From Tubulanus polymorphus (Eukaryota > Nemertea > Palaeonemertea > Tubulaniformes > Tubulanidae): 60,000 bases of DNA. Made by a program: the position numbers and the translations under genes. Below, one piece after another: positions 1-12,774 of the stretch; position 1 is the stretch's first letter; each line of letters opens with the position of its first letter. Where the stretch lies: positions 23,302,485 to 23,362,484 of the forward strand of contig NC_134027.1 of assembly GCF_964204645.1 (NCBI RefSeq). The letters run 5' to 3'. The notes under the pieces are model-generated. The model did not search any database. It saw only the letters and a program-made list of their open reading frames with translations, and was not told the origin of the DNA.

Positions 1-769
1 GTTTTGGCTTCGAGGCTCTGGGCCGCAATTTGGTGTAATGAGAAAATCCTCTTTTACAGAACGACAGCCCCAAGTGAGATCAGTTCTATAATTACCCAAA
101 GCTTTATCGTCATATACTTAAACTCATTATTTTATGAAAAAGCTGCCAGCTCCACTATTTGAATAGCCAGGAAAATCCTCCCTACGAAAGGACGAATGTT
201 TTTTTTCTGCATACGTGTCATTTTCAGGTTATATGTTAAACACGTCTACTATACACGTGGTTAGAAATACTTCAAGGTATTTAACTATGAATTATTCTGG
301 GAATGGCTTGTTTTCATATTGTACATCTTTCACGCCTTTTGGGTGCAGTAATTTCTTTGTCGTTTTCTATTTTGGAGATACATTGTTCCAGGCGCACTGT
401 AAGCTCGATGTTTCAGTTTGGTGCCTGCAAATGGTTGATGAGACAATGGGCCAATCAGATTTTAAATATCTGCATAATACAATGCGTGAAGAAATGTTGG
501 GCCAATCATATTCTTCTTGATCCTCATAGCCTTCGTCAAGTGTAAGAGATACATTTAGGTATTAGCATCTTGATATAGAAAATCTTTTCAGGAAAAGCTT
601 CTAATAAACTGAGATCCAATGAGCAGTTAAATCTATTCAATGACGAAATCGAAAAACAACAAATCAAATTAAGACTAGGGTTAGTCTAGATTTTTCGATT
701 ATATATTACCACTAGTTGCGAGCATCCATCGCATTCAACTGGCAATTTTGTCGTCAAACCTTCGACACG
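1..769. other. Upstream intergenic region of the secreted-protein gene
   Basis: No convincing exon is seen. Short open frames at 215-545 lack a signal, a domain or a splice context. A TATA-like stretch (TTATATATT, about 699-707) lies some 65 bases upstream of the ATG at 770 and could be the core promoter of the next gene. Confidence 0.3.
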
Positions 770-2675
770 ATGAACGCGAACAAAATTTTGCTGGTTATTT
801 TCTGTTTAGGCGTCGCTAAGGTTTTATCTGAGGTTCAGTTTCAGAAATTCGTTCGACTGCCGGAATGTTCGAGAGAACGAAACGAGACGAATTCGCCAAA
901 CCGGGCGAATAAAACTGACGTGATCGGAAGCAGAAAGGTTCGTAGCGCTATCGAGTGCGGTGCTGATTGTATGAACGATGAGAAATGTTCAATGATGTCG
1001 TTCGCTAAGGACACGGGAAATTGTTACCTCTTCGATGTTGGCATTAACGATGAGTGCAGCACCACTGACGGCAAAACCAAGTACTACAAGGTAAGAGTAA
1101 ATGTGCACATTCATTACGTAATAAACAAAATCGTTGAAAATATTAGTAACTGGGTGGATAGAATTATTTTGATGATGAAAATATTTGATAGTGCGATCAT
1201 TTTTAGTCCACCTTGAGTCGAACCTGTATTTGCTGGTCATAGGACCCTTTGCTATTGCCATTTATATTACAATTTCTTTGAAATAAGTTACAGCACCATT
1301 GTGTACTTTAGCCATCCTAGGATGCTAACGTATAAATCTGAAATTAAGACTAGCCATCCCTTTACTAAAGCTCATTGTTAAATACTCTTTCATGTTAATT
1401 GTTCATTTACTTCATTTTTTAATTCATGCATCATAATTTGTAAGCCAAATACGTATTTTACATGCAATTAAATGGCAATAACATTACATCTTTATATCAT
1501 TATTGTTGTTCGTAGTGCAGAGGTTTAAGGGCAGTAACATGTCCAGTTCGATAGCGTTACACTGTGTGGTTCGAAATCATGAATAACTACTATATCTGTG
1601 CTCTACGTTCTTTCAGAAGACCAATCGTGAATCATCATCCACCAGTGCCAGCACCAGCACCGACACCAGCAGTAGTAGCACTGGTACCGAAATTACCCCT
1701 CAAGCAACGACAAGTAAGATATTTATACTTCAAATGATTTGAATTTTAACTCGGACCCATTATAGCGAAATAAAAGTTAGAATTTAGGACCAGTCTAATA
1801 CCATCTTTATGATTACATAGCTCATCTAACAAGTCTTAAGATTTTGCGTCCAACTTCTGACTCTTGGAAAACGACCGTGTGCAATATGCCCAGGTTCAAC
1901 TGTCCTCGTAAAAGTATCACGTGACCTCACAGTAAACTAATCAAACATTTCGATACAACGTTGTATACATATAACGATATGACCAAGTCAGTCCTGAGTG
2001 CATCACTAACTCAAGGCATAAAACGTTTAATTTCTATCTTTAGGTGCCGCCATCGAGAAGTTAAATCCCCCAAAATTCCGTTACTTTTACGATTTCGAAA
2101 ATGTCGATACCGAAAAAGGAATCGTACACGGCGAGGGGGCGAATATGAAAGCCGAAAACGAGCTTCGTCAAAATGGAAAACTTCAACTGGTCAAAGGTGT
2201 TGATAACAGTCAAACTGTATCGTTATCGAATACTATGAAACTAGTTTTCGGCGATTCAAAGGACGTGAACGCGATGGGAAATTACTCGGTTTCGTTTGTC
2301 TCGCGAGGACCTCGCGGAGTCGTCACTATTTCATGCAAACTTTTCGACATCGCTTGGTTCGATCGCAATAAGAAGTTGTTCGCGTGTCAACGCGTTCAGT
2401 CGAAGAAAACTTCGAAATATCGGATTAACCTTTTGCCCGATTCGGATAAATGGATTTCAACGACATGTACAAACGGGATTCTTTATTTCGGAAATGAACA
2501 AATAAAGCCATTCGAAGAATCTGATATGTTGATAAAGAGAGTGAGGCCGCCACAGATAGGTGGGAAGGTGGATGGCTTGAGGCGGGGAAACCCCTCGAAA
2601 GAAGAGCATTTATACGCAGTCCAGATGACGGGTGAAACCTTAATCGATAATTTTACATTGGAAATTTGGGATTAA
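770..2675 (+). CDS. Secreted protein with PAN/Apple-like domain and beta-rich C-terminal domain (three exons)
   Basis: Three coding exons can be read at 770-1090, 1617-1713 and 2044-2675 (1050 nt, 349 aa). Donors are GTAAGA at 1091 and GTAAGAT at 1714; acceptors TTTCAG and TTTAG end at 1616 and 2043; phases are 0 and 1. The ATG at 770 begins a hydrophobic signal peptide (MNANKILLVIFCLGVAKVLS), so the open frame further upstream is probably 5' UTR. After it comes a cysteine-rich segment with the PAN/Apple look (ECGADCMNDEKC...CYLF...C). Exon 2 is almost pure Ser/Thr and reads as an O-glycosylated linker. Exon 3 encodes about 210 aa beginning FRYFYDFENV, alternating hydrophobic, with a LamG/concanavalin-like look and ending TLEIWD. 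Likely extracellular, recognition or adhesion. The PAN call is from cysteine spacing; the C-terminal fold is inference. An AATAAA at 3092 may be its polyadenylation signal. Confidence 0.75.
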
Positions 2676-4767
2676 CGAAAAATGAATAACATTTTCGGGT
2701 TTTACAGTCGGAACCTAACGAACCCCCAAAAAATGGTTAAGTTTGAATTGTCCTCATTGAAAACGTCAAGTAACCAATAGCGATTACCCCAAAAATTTGA
2801 GTTAAAGTTTTTTTGTGTAACTGGACCGGGTCACCAACCCAGCTCGCGTAGAACGGTGGATCCGAACTGTTTGGACTGTCAACTTCGCTGTAGATATTGC
2901 CTTTGTGGTTTTAGACTATTTCTCTTTTCTATTTACTTCATGCATTCCAATACATCTGCACTGACATTTTTGACGGTATTTTTTCACCATCAGTAGATGT
3001 AAATCTTAACTGGTTTCTTGCCACAAGTAATGTATTAACCCCTCAAAAAGAACACATAGCCCTATACACTGTATTGCTTAATATTGTCGACAATAAATGA
3101 TATACAATATAGATGATATACGCATGTAGTAAATGTTAACGGTCGATAAATTTATTTCGAATTTGAATATATCGAGAATTCAAATGAATTGACACGTAAC
3201 TGGTGTAGCCCCGATGATGACGTATTGCACTTCCACTTCCTTCAATTCATTATCAAAAAGAAAATAAAAATCATGAAATCAATCTAACCACAAAATAAAT
3301 TCATTATAATTGTCTTTTGAAAAGCCAACGGCTCCTTGAATAATGGATACAGTTACAGTTTGTAATGTAAACAGTATTGTAAAGGGTGTTATTGTATGTT
3401 TTTATCTCGTTGTAACCCTGAATGCACGCACGTCTGTCCGCTGAATAAAATCGAATGTCAAGAAATTCTTCGAGTTTTTAATTCTTTCACAACGGGACGA
3501 CAAGGCAAGGATCACTTGGTAATTGTGTTCTCATGTTATTTTGGTGTGAAATTGCCTAAATTACCAAGTTTGGTAATTTATTGACGGTAATTTTTGGACA
3601 GATTTTCCATTCTTTTTCTCGGACTTTCATTCCCTGGGACATTTTCTTCCGGGGACATTGCTTCCGGGACGTATTTCTTCCCGGGACATTTCCTCCCGGG
3701 ACATTTTACCGTATACCATGCACGGATCACGCCTCGCTCTGTTGACTCTTATACTAACTATCCAGGAACGCTTCATCCCGTCAAATCCATTTTCAACTAA
3801 TTCAAACCTTTAACGCGACAAATAATTGCAAATTCACAAAATCAACCACTATCAATGTAAAAAATTCAGATACTGTAACGATTCAGAAGTGACAATGAAA
3901 TATAGGCGATATTGAAATACTGAAGGAAAACTTTTAAACAATTCCAATCTTTCTTGAATTGTCGTTTTTTAACGTCGAGTTTAACAATATTGAAAAAGAA
4001 GAGAAAAAATCCTATTCTCATTTGTTTTGTCTGATCGTAATGGCACGTTTTTCAGGTGCTCAGGACGGAACCCGTTGACAAGCAACGCGGCGAGGGAAAT
4101 TCTATTGCATAATCCAGCACCGCCGGGGATCTACTTACTGCAATACTGTTTTGGTATCGCGGAATTATTAGGACAGTGTTAGTGATATTCGCCTTATATA
4201 ACAAAGCCCCTGGGGCTACCCAGTCAGTACTTATGACCAGTTCAAGCTCCGTCGATGAATAAACAAGGTCAAACTTTATTTACTTGCTCCATATTCTACA
4301 AAAAAAATAATAATTTGAGCACAGATAATTTTGTCTTACAAAACATGTTACATATTACAAGGTGGCCGGAAGAGAGCAAAGAAAATAATGATTTCGCAGG
4401 ATTTTTTGTGACATTCATTGATATACGCAAATTTGATATCGTCACGCTTTTAAAGAAACACTTGCGCATGGCTATCAAAAGGATAAAAGAGGAATATAGC
4501 GCAATGCAATAAGCCCATCCTAACCAATCTAACAACTTAAGACCAGTTTTGAGATTAAGGATCACTTTTGGATTAAAGTCTGAAACCATGGAACTGGCCC
4601 TAAGTGATCGATACCGTATAGATATCTTTATATTCTTGCACGAAAATGGTGAATATTCATGTGCATCATACGTACCAGTCGAAATTCGAATAACTAGCAA
4701 CTTACTCCAATCAGGTCTGATTCACGTATTTCAAAACAGTCTTAGGACGATAACACTTTATCCAAAA
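2676..4767. other. Intergenic region between the secreted-protein gene and the peptide array
   Basis: Contains a polyadenylation-type AATAAA at 3092-3097 and a small minisatellite (3631-3709). Open frames at 4255-4512, 4296-4700 and 4549-4782 overlap each other on opposite strands, have no recognisable domain and no splice or start context, and I do not call them. Confidence 0.4.
3631..3709. repeat. Minisatellite, CCGGGACATT-type unit
   Basis: Four to five degenerate copies of a unit of about 16-18 bp built on CCGGGACATTT with a pyrimidine-rich spacer. No coding context. Confidence 0.7.
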
Positions 4768-5309
4768 TATCTCGTATCATAAACCATTTGATTTTTTAAT
4801 GTTTCAAGTACATATCACCTTTACGTTAATGATAAAGTTTTTGAATCTGCGCCTAACGCGGATATTTGAGACCGGCGAAATAAGTCCGAATTAAGGTTCG
4901 AAACATTGATAGCTATTCTACTGGTAATGTTCTCATAATCATAGAGTGTATTGGTTGTGAGGAAAGTAACTGTATCAATATCAGCTACGAGAGGAAAAAA
5001 AGAAAAATCATCTTTATTTTTTACCAATATTAGCTGGTTACGGAAGCCCGTTGGTGACATAACAAGATTTAATCTTTTTCACGATTTCGACTATAGAAAT
5101 TTGAAAAATCGGGCAAAATATTTCAATGAAAAAGACAAGGGCAACCCCAAAGGGAAGGCAGGGGTCCGGACCGCAGAGACCCCCCCCCCCCGAGATCCGC
5201 CCTTGGAGTCACGCATATTTTCCATGTTTGAAACCAGAATGCATATTTTGTAGTGATAATCTTTCAATTTCAGCTCAGAATATATTCAGAGATTCTGTAA
5301 GTATCAATG

Positions 5310-5628
<319 letters not shown>

Positions 5629-5962
5629 CATTGCAGTACTACTTCCTAAATGGGCATGGCATCCGTGGACCCTCGGTTTTTTCTTTTGTTGAAATGCCTG
5701 CATTCCATGATGTCCCACTAGGGAGTAGGTTGTTTTGATGTTTAATGATTAAGTTATAATGTCTGATGTTTTTGTGTAGTTAGTGAGTTCATTGTTAGAT
5801 TTCCCTATAATACCAGTATCAACTGACAGACACGTATTTGTACGATACTTAGCACTGATCTATTTCGCTGCGTCCCCGACTTGTCTAAGCATCTATCTTA
5901 CCAGCGGCTTGTTGAATATTTCTAAGACAATGTTCGATATAACATTGGATTACTCATTTCAA

Positions 5963-6054
5963 CTATAAAAGTCGGAGCGAGAGTGAGCATAACCGACAGT
6001 CCAATGTTCCGCATAGAGCAGTAACTATATTGTTCATTGTTTATGTTCAATAAA
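5963..6054 (+). promoter_or_regulatory. TATA box to AATAAA module, possible LTR remnant, five copies
   Basis: CTATAAAAG at 5963 is followed about 86 bases later by AATAAA at 6049, then T/G-rich sequence. The same module lies at 11882-11973, 19467-19558, 25999-26090 and 33771-33862, always downstream of a peptide gene but on the opposite strand. TATA and AATAAA this close together suggest a U3-R unit of an old LTR. No flanking duplication was found. The short open frame overlapping it (for example 5783-5968) is broken in unit 2, so I do not call it a gene. Confidence 0.4.
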
Positions 6055-6858
6055 CACCGCCTTCTGCGCATTGATGTTTTTGAATTTGTGATTAAAAAAA
6101 AAACTCTGCAATTTATCTATATCCAAAAAAAACATTTACTTTACGCCTATAAGTCGTTATTCATTTAGTTTCAGCGCCTGTGGTCCTTGTCCTCCGAGGA
6201 GAGTCAACTTCATAATACAACGTACTGTTTCAGACACTTCGATGCTTTTATTTCCATTCAAACGAAGTTAACTAAAACATCACTCCCCCTCGAATAACCG
6301 CCAAAAAGCAGGAGGAACTAGAGAATTCATACCATTAGTACTTATTTTTGATAATTCGTAATCTAATCATTTTGAGTTAATAATCCAACGTGTATAAAGA
6401 TGCCCCGGTGAACGCTGACTTGAACCAGTCGAATTGTCTGTATTTTTACTGAAAAAGAAATACCACATGTTTCTTTTGTTCACGGTTTCTGATTAGCTGC
6501 CGGACTCATGATTTTTCTGAAAGATCGCTTTCTGTACGAATACTGCATCGTTGGTTCCACACTATATTTGATCGGTCCCCTGACTGTTTATTACAAGCTG
6601 TTTTAGCAACTTATATCGCCTGCAATCTCATCCATACCTCTCGGATACGGTTCTAAAAACTCGCGTTGACGATGTCTGCCGATAGATAAGATACGTTAAG
6701 TTGGAATCTACGCTTTCTTCTCGAGTAAAGTGAACCACGAACAAAACAAAGGAGAAACCGATGAATCTAAATATTTAGATTTTATTTCGTAGCTTTTTGG
6801 CGTCTCCGAAAGTTACGTACATTCGGAACGGTAGTCCATGCGTTTTAGTTGAACCCTT

Positions 6859-7568
6859 TTAACGACCAACGTTGGGACCGGTAACACAAGTACCGCCCGA
6901 GCATCTTAGCCCGTCACAACAACCTCCAGCGCTTACCCCGGTGCATCCTGTCTGACCCTTTTGAAGGCAAGCTGTAAAATTATTTGAACCGATCATTAAG
7001 AAATTATTGTTAATACAGGGGCGAATTATTTGCTGGAAGCAGGGAATAGTAAAAGAAGGGTAAATTGCCTATCAAAATGTAAGTGATGTAGATCTGATGA
7101 AGTTTGTGGAAATACAAATGATATTTCGATGGTGCAAAATTGCAATTCTAAATCTAATCAAATCAACATGTACGTATGCAAAATCCTTTTAAAGACTAGC
7201 GAGTCAATGGAATCTATTTAAAATGCGACTGGTACTTCTAAACACGAAATTAATTTTGACATAATATCTCAACAAAAAGAAACGATTTCGATTGAATTAA
7301 AGTTAGTCGATTTTATTCCGCGTCAGAATGTTATGTCAGAATTAATTCCGAAAATATGTTTTTCTCATATCCCCAGGACGCTTACGTATACGGAGCTTTG
7401 TAAAACAGTGAATAAATTTGCATCTACACTCCTCGTGTAAGTTTGATTTACGATGAATTATGAATTAAACTAATCGAGCATGATTATTTACTCACCATAG
7501 CTGCTCATCGCACACATTGCCAAAACTCCCAATAACAGGATCAATCTGGCTACAGTAATCATGTTCAT
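6859..7568 (-). CDS. Peptide gene A: short secreted six-cysteine (ICK-like) peptide
   Basis: Coding exons are 7568-7496 (73 nt) and 6971-6859 (113 nt), 61 aa in all; a noncoding leader exon ends with a GTAAGT donor at 8203. Exon 1 encodes almost exactly the signal peptide (starts MNMITVARLILLLGVL) and ends at GTGAGT; exon 2 follows a TTTTACAG acceptor. The mature part of about 37 aa has the framework C-X7-C-X7-CC-X4-C-X4-C, as in inhibitor cystine knot peptides, with no propeptide. It ends Val-Gly-Arg, which would allow C-terminal amidation. AATAAA lies just downstream on this strand, near 6780. ICK peptides serve as venom toxins, antimicrobials or ion-channel ligands; the sequence alone does not decide. 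This copy lacks the first of two adjacent ATGs seen in the other copies. Confidence 0.75.
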
Positions 7569-7734
7569 CTTATCGGTTTGCGTCTAATGTTTCTAGAAAA
7601 TAACAACAGTCAGTTTAGAATGCGTAGGATTAACAACTTCAAATACAAAAAGGTGGAAATATTCTGCTGTTGTTATAATAGATATCATAAAAATTGATAT
7701 TAAGCGTTCAGTCATTTATACGGAAGCGATAAGG

Positions 7735-8181
7735 TACGGATGCGATAAAGGGCCTCCAGTTGTCGCGTTCCAACTCGAAAAGTCGCCATATTATTGTCGA
7801 CATATCGCGATATATCGAGTCAAGTCGACATGAATATGTCGACATATCGTGACGTTTTCACGACAAATTTCGCCTTTTGCCCATTTTCCACGGGACAAGC
7901 CGTCATTTTTAGACACGTCGAAATGTAAGATGAGGACGCCAGTGATATGACGACTGAGTTTCAAGTCGTCATGAATATGTCGACTTGTCGCGAGGAAAAT
8001 GGTCGTGAAAACGAAATATGTCGTCAAAACCTCACGATATGTCGAAATATTCATGTCGACTTGACGCGATATATCTCGATATGTCGACATAAATATGAAG
8101 ACTTGTCGAGTTTGAACGCGACAACTCGAGGCCCTTTATCGCTTCCGTACTTTATCGCTTCCGTACTTCATCGTTTCCGTA
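7735..8181. mobile_element. Foldback (MITE-like) element, copy 1
   Basis: An inverted-repeat element of about 415 bp (7735-8149) bounded by TACGGA(A/T)GCGATAAAGGGCC and its complement, with arms of about 130-170 bp rich in TCGACAT/GTCGACTTG motifs and a unique middle. Partial terminal repeats follow to 8181. No transposase is encoded. The overlapping open frames on both strands are by-products of the palindrome. Confidence 0.75.
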
Positions 8182-8948
8182 GTATAGTGTCGGACAACTT
8201 ACCTTCAACAGAGTTTGCAATTCGAATACTTGTTGAAATTATTACTAACATTTTATGGAATATGATGGTTTCCACTTAGATATTGGATTTCGAAAATTTC
8301 AGCGCTTCTAACATAAAATCGATTATTTTGTTTCACAAGTTGCAGCAAAATTGTCGTTAGCGGACGGAAAATTGAGATAAATTACCACTCCGCCACCGAC
8401 TGTGAAAACAGATGCAGCGTCACCAAATGAGTAACACGAGCCGACAATAGATGTGCATTCTAGAAATATCAAATAAACTCAAGTACATTTTCTCTTTAAG
8501 CTGAGTAAACTATGCCTTGCTGGTGAAATTAAATGTGAACTGTTATTCTAAACATCACACGAAAATCCATATATTTAATATTCACCATATCGGTGATTAA
8601 AGATAATGTCCGATCAAGATACAAGCACCGAATTATATATCATCATTTCGACTCTTTTTAGATGAAACTGGTCAAAACGTTGGCTATACTGTCTCTCAGC
8701 CACACCGTTGACCATTTGGGCCAGTTTAAGATTGCTATTTAAAACAGCCGATATGTGTTGGTAATTGAGGGACTTAGGTAAACACCGTGCATGCGAGATG
8801 ATTAGTTTCACAAACAAGATGAAAAATACTATTTCACTCGATCTCTGCCGTCTTTCCATATTTCATGTAAGACGTTACTTGTGCACCGTGCGGCCCAGTC
8901 TAGGGGGCGGTTAATCGTCGTATTGTTTCGGTTATAACTAGCAAGTAG

Positions 8949-9578
8949 TGTCAATAGTTGTATGTGTATGCTACGAGCAATCATCTCAAGATGAGATGAT
9001 GACATGATTGCTCGTAGGTGAATGGGAGTAGATAGTGTGCGCAGTGTGCGCACGATAGCGCACACTAGATGTATGCATGTGCGTACTCTGTAGGGAAATG
9101 GCTCAAATGACGAGGTGAGAGCTTGAGAAGAAGTAAGAAAAGCAGTTAGTAACTATCATTAAAATACATGGGAATGTTAGGTCGAGTGAACGGGGAGTAG
9201 AAAGGGTAGCAGGGACTGAACATACAAAATATGGTAAGGCTAGAAGCGGGTGAGGTCATGGTTTATGAATGTGAGAAATGTACAAATTAGTATATAAGTC
9301 TAAGGTTTTTGGCTCAGGGAAGATCAAGAGAACGAAGAGAGAATGCAACTCGTAGGAAAATAATTAAGAAAGCAAAGCGTGATCATAATCTGAGAAAGAA
9401 TTGTTAGTACTTAATACCTACTTGAAGAAGAAGAAGGCCGAGGTGGAACAACCAGAATAAACAGGCAGATCACCGAGAAGAACAAGCTTCATAGAGGATC
9501 CAGTGGTGCAGCATTGGTCAACAACGTGAGATATGATACACGACACACAGGTTATTCAGGGGTTTCAGTCCCACAACA
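8949..9578 (+). mobile_element. Solo LTR in unit 1
   Basis: Begins TGTCAATAG, ends CCCACAACA, and is flanked by GTAG on both sides (8945-8948 and 9579-9582), a 4-bp target duplication. A TATATAAG box lies near 9291 and AATAAA near 9455, as expected for U3 and R. It contains a hairpin around CTACGAGCAATCATC. No internal retroviral genes. Confidence 0.65.
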
Positions 9579-12500
9579 GTAGATATGATACTAAAATTGA
9601 TATTTTGGTTCGAAGATAAAAATAAAACCACAGCACTTATTCATGGATGGTGATGTCGTATTCTACGTGTTACAAACCACCTCGAATTCAAAAATATATG
9701 TCTCTGTTCATGTGACGCATAGGCCTATGTACGTAGTGAAATTGTGTGAGTTCAAAATGTTCGGAAAACGTTGAGACGTAAGGTACAATATATGATATAA
9801 ACCTGCAGATCTGCAGAACACAGCGGAATCGGTTGATTTCAAACATCTAGCGATTGGTGACTTGTTCTGGCTAAATCGACTGTTATTGATCAAATAATCG
9901 GATTCTAAGAGCGCGGCGGGCTTTTACATGATTTTCACTTTTCTTTCGAATTGAGCATTCACTATAGTTTATATTGATGTTCGTCGATAAGGATCTAACA
10001 GATAGATGAAGCTTTAGATTTTCTATTGCGTTCACTTGTCATCGTCAGTCGTTTGTCCGTTGACGGATGAAAGTGCTTTTCATTACCGCAGTTAGATTCC
10101 GAAATGAATGAGTTTCGCATATAGAACTTCAATCATTGAATAATTTGACGTTGTTCTGTCGATAATTCTGTGTACAAAAATTGTTTAACAAATACATAAT
10201 TATACAACGATATTGTTCTTAAGTAAGTATTTTGGAATTCCATTGTGATTAAGCATTCTGAATATCACATTGAATTTGAAAGTTTTGTTCTTACCGCGGT
10301 ACGTTAAATGTCATTGGCGTCCGTACGTTTATTTTTCACCAGGGGGCGCTGGAGGGTGCAATTGTCGAGAGTTGGATTGTCGAGCATTTCGTTACCTTTT
10401 CCAAATTTGTCTCTAGACCGAAGAATCTTTTTGATTCCATGCACTTGTTCCGGTCGAAAGTAAGTTTGTTTCTATGTTTAAGCGTTTGTTAGCGCCCTAG
10501 TGTAGTGAGTGAGGTCCTCTTTAGATTTGAATGCATCCAGTATTTTTGTTTAAATCGAAGCAAATAATTGGGAAATTCAGTTCATCCAAACAATCTCTCA
10601 ACCTGTCTGAAACGGCAAGCGACTTATTGGAGTTAATGGGGTTCCGGCAACATTACCTGTGGCAAGCGGAATTCCACCATAATCGCTATAAGTGTACTGT
10701 ACGACGTCGACGCTGGATTTCTTCTCAAACTCAATTAAAATCTATCAATAATTTCTCGAATTCTATGCATGATATATGAAAATCGTGGCACATATGAACT
10801 CTAAAGACTAATCAGAGTTTATTTCGATGCGTGATTTGCCCAAAATTTGGATTGGAAGACCGAAAATTGAGATCAAAGTTACTTGAAAATAAACTAATTT
10901 TGATCGTGTGCGTCTGATATCTCAGTGGCGCAATCTGACGTGATAGTTGAAGTATCTCGTATCATAAACCATTTGATTTTAGAATGTTTCAAGTACATAC
11001 CACCATTACGTTAAATGATAAAGGTTTTGAACCTGCGCCTAACGCGGATAAACTGAGACCGGCGAAATAAGTCCGAATTAAGGTTCGAAACATAGATTAC
11101 AGCTATTCTACTGATAATGTTCTCATAATCATAGAGTGTATTGGTTGTGAGGAAAGTAACTGTATCAATATCAGCTACGAGCGAAAAAAAGAAAAATCAT
11201 CTTTATTTCTTACCAATATTAGCTGGTTATACGGAAGCCCATTGGTAACATAACGAGATCTAATCTTTTTCATGATTTCGACTATGATCGAGCAAAACAT
11301 TTCAATGAAAATGACAGGGGCAACCCCAAAGGGAAGGGGTCCGGACCGCAGAGACCCCCCTCCCTAGATCCGCCCTTGAAGTCACGCATATTTTTCATGT
11401 TTGAAACCAGAATGCATATTTTGTAGTGATAATCTTTCAATTTCAGCTCAGAATATGTTCAGAGATTCTGTAAGTATCAATGTCATGTATTTCACCAATG
11501 GGGCACTGAATGGTCAAATTGTCGAGATTGGGATTGTCGAGCATTGCAGTGCCACTTCCTTAATGGGCACGGCATCCGTGGACCCTCGTTTGTTTTTTTT
11601 TTCTTTTGTTGAAATGCCTGCATTCCATGATGTCCCACTAGGGAGTAGGTTGTTTTGATGTTTAATGATTAAGTTATAATGTCTGTTGTTTTTGTGTAGT
11701 TAGTGAGTTCATTGTTAGATTTCCCATAATACCAGTATCAACTGACAGACACGTGTTTGTACGATACTTAGCACTGATCTATTTCGCTGTGTCCCCGAAT
11801 TGTCTAAGCATCTATCTTACCAGCGGCTTGTTGAATATTTCTAAGACAATGTTCAATATAACATTGGATTACTCATTTCAACTATAAAAGTCGGAGCGAG
11901 AGTGAGCATAACCGACAATCCAATATTCCGCATAGAGCAGTAACTATATTGTTCATTGTTTATGTTCAATAAACACCGCCTTCTGCGCATTGGTGTTTTT
12001 GAATTTGTGATTTTAAAAAAAACTCTGCAATTCATCTATATTAAAAAAGCATTTACTCTACGCCTATAAGTCGTTATTCATTTAGTTTCAGCGCCTGTGG
12101 TCCTTGTCCTCCGAGGAGAGTCAACTTCATAATACAACGTACTGTTTCAGACACTTCGATGCTTTTATTTCCATTCAAACGAAGTTAACTAAAACATCAC
12201 TCCCCCTCGAATAACCGCCAAAAAGCAGGAGGAACTAGAGAATTCATACCATTAGTACTTATTTTTGATAATTCGTAATCTAATCATTTTGAGTTAATAA
12301 TCCAACGTGTATAAAGATGCCCCGGTGAACGCTGACTTGAACCAGTCGAATTGTCTGTATTTTTACTGAAATAGAAATACCACGTGTTTCTTTTGTTCAC
12401 GGTGTCTGATTAGCTGCCGGACTCATGGTTTGACCGAAAAATCGCTTTCTGTACGAATACCGCATCGTTGGTTCCACACTATATTTGATCGGTCCCCTGA

Positions 12501-12774
12501 CTGTTTATTACAAGCTGTTTTAGCAACTTATATCGCCTGCAACCTCATCCATACCTCTCGGATACGGTTCTAAAAACTCGCGTTAACGATGTCTGCCGAT
12601 GGATAAGATACGTTAAGTTGGAATCTACGTTTACCTCTCGAATAAAGTGAACCACGAACAAAACTAAGGAGAAACCGATGAATTTGAATATTTAGACTTT
12701 ATTCATAGCTTTTTGACGTCTCCGAAAGTTACGTACATTCGGAACAGTAGTCCATGCGTTTTAGTTGAACCCTT

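Noticed and set aside
5783-5968. Recurrent 61-codon frame (also at 19287, 25819, 33591)
   Set aside because: Part of a duplicated noncoding module with a TATA box inside it; the unit 2 copy is frameshifted and there is no signal or domain.
7791-8279. Open frames on both strands in foldback elements (also 20575, 21917, 22058, 57025, 57737, 58399, 58583)
   Set aside because: Arise from the palindromic arms read in both directions; no transposase motifs.
11401-11658. Recurrent 79-87-codon frame (also 18986, 25518)
   Set aside because: Repeat sequence shared by array units; ends differ between copies through indels, with no constraint visible.
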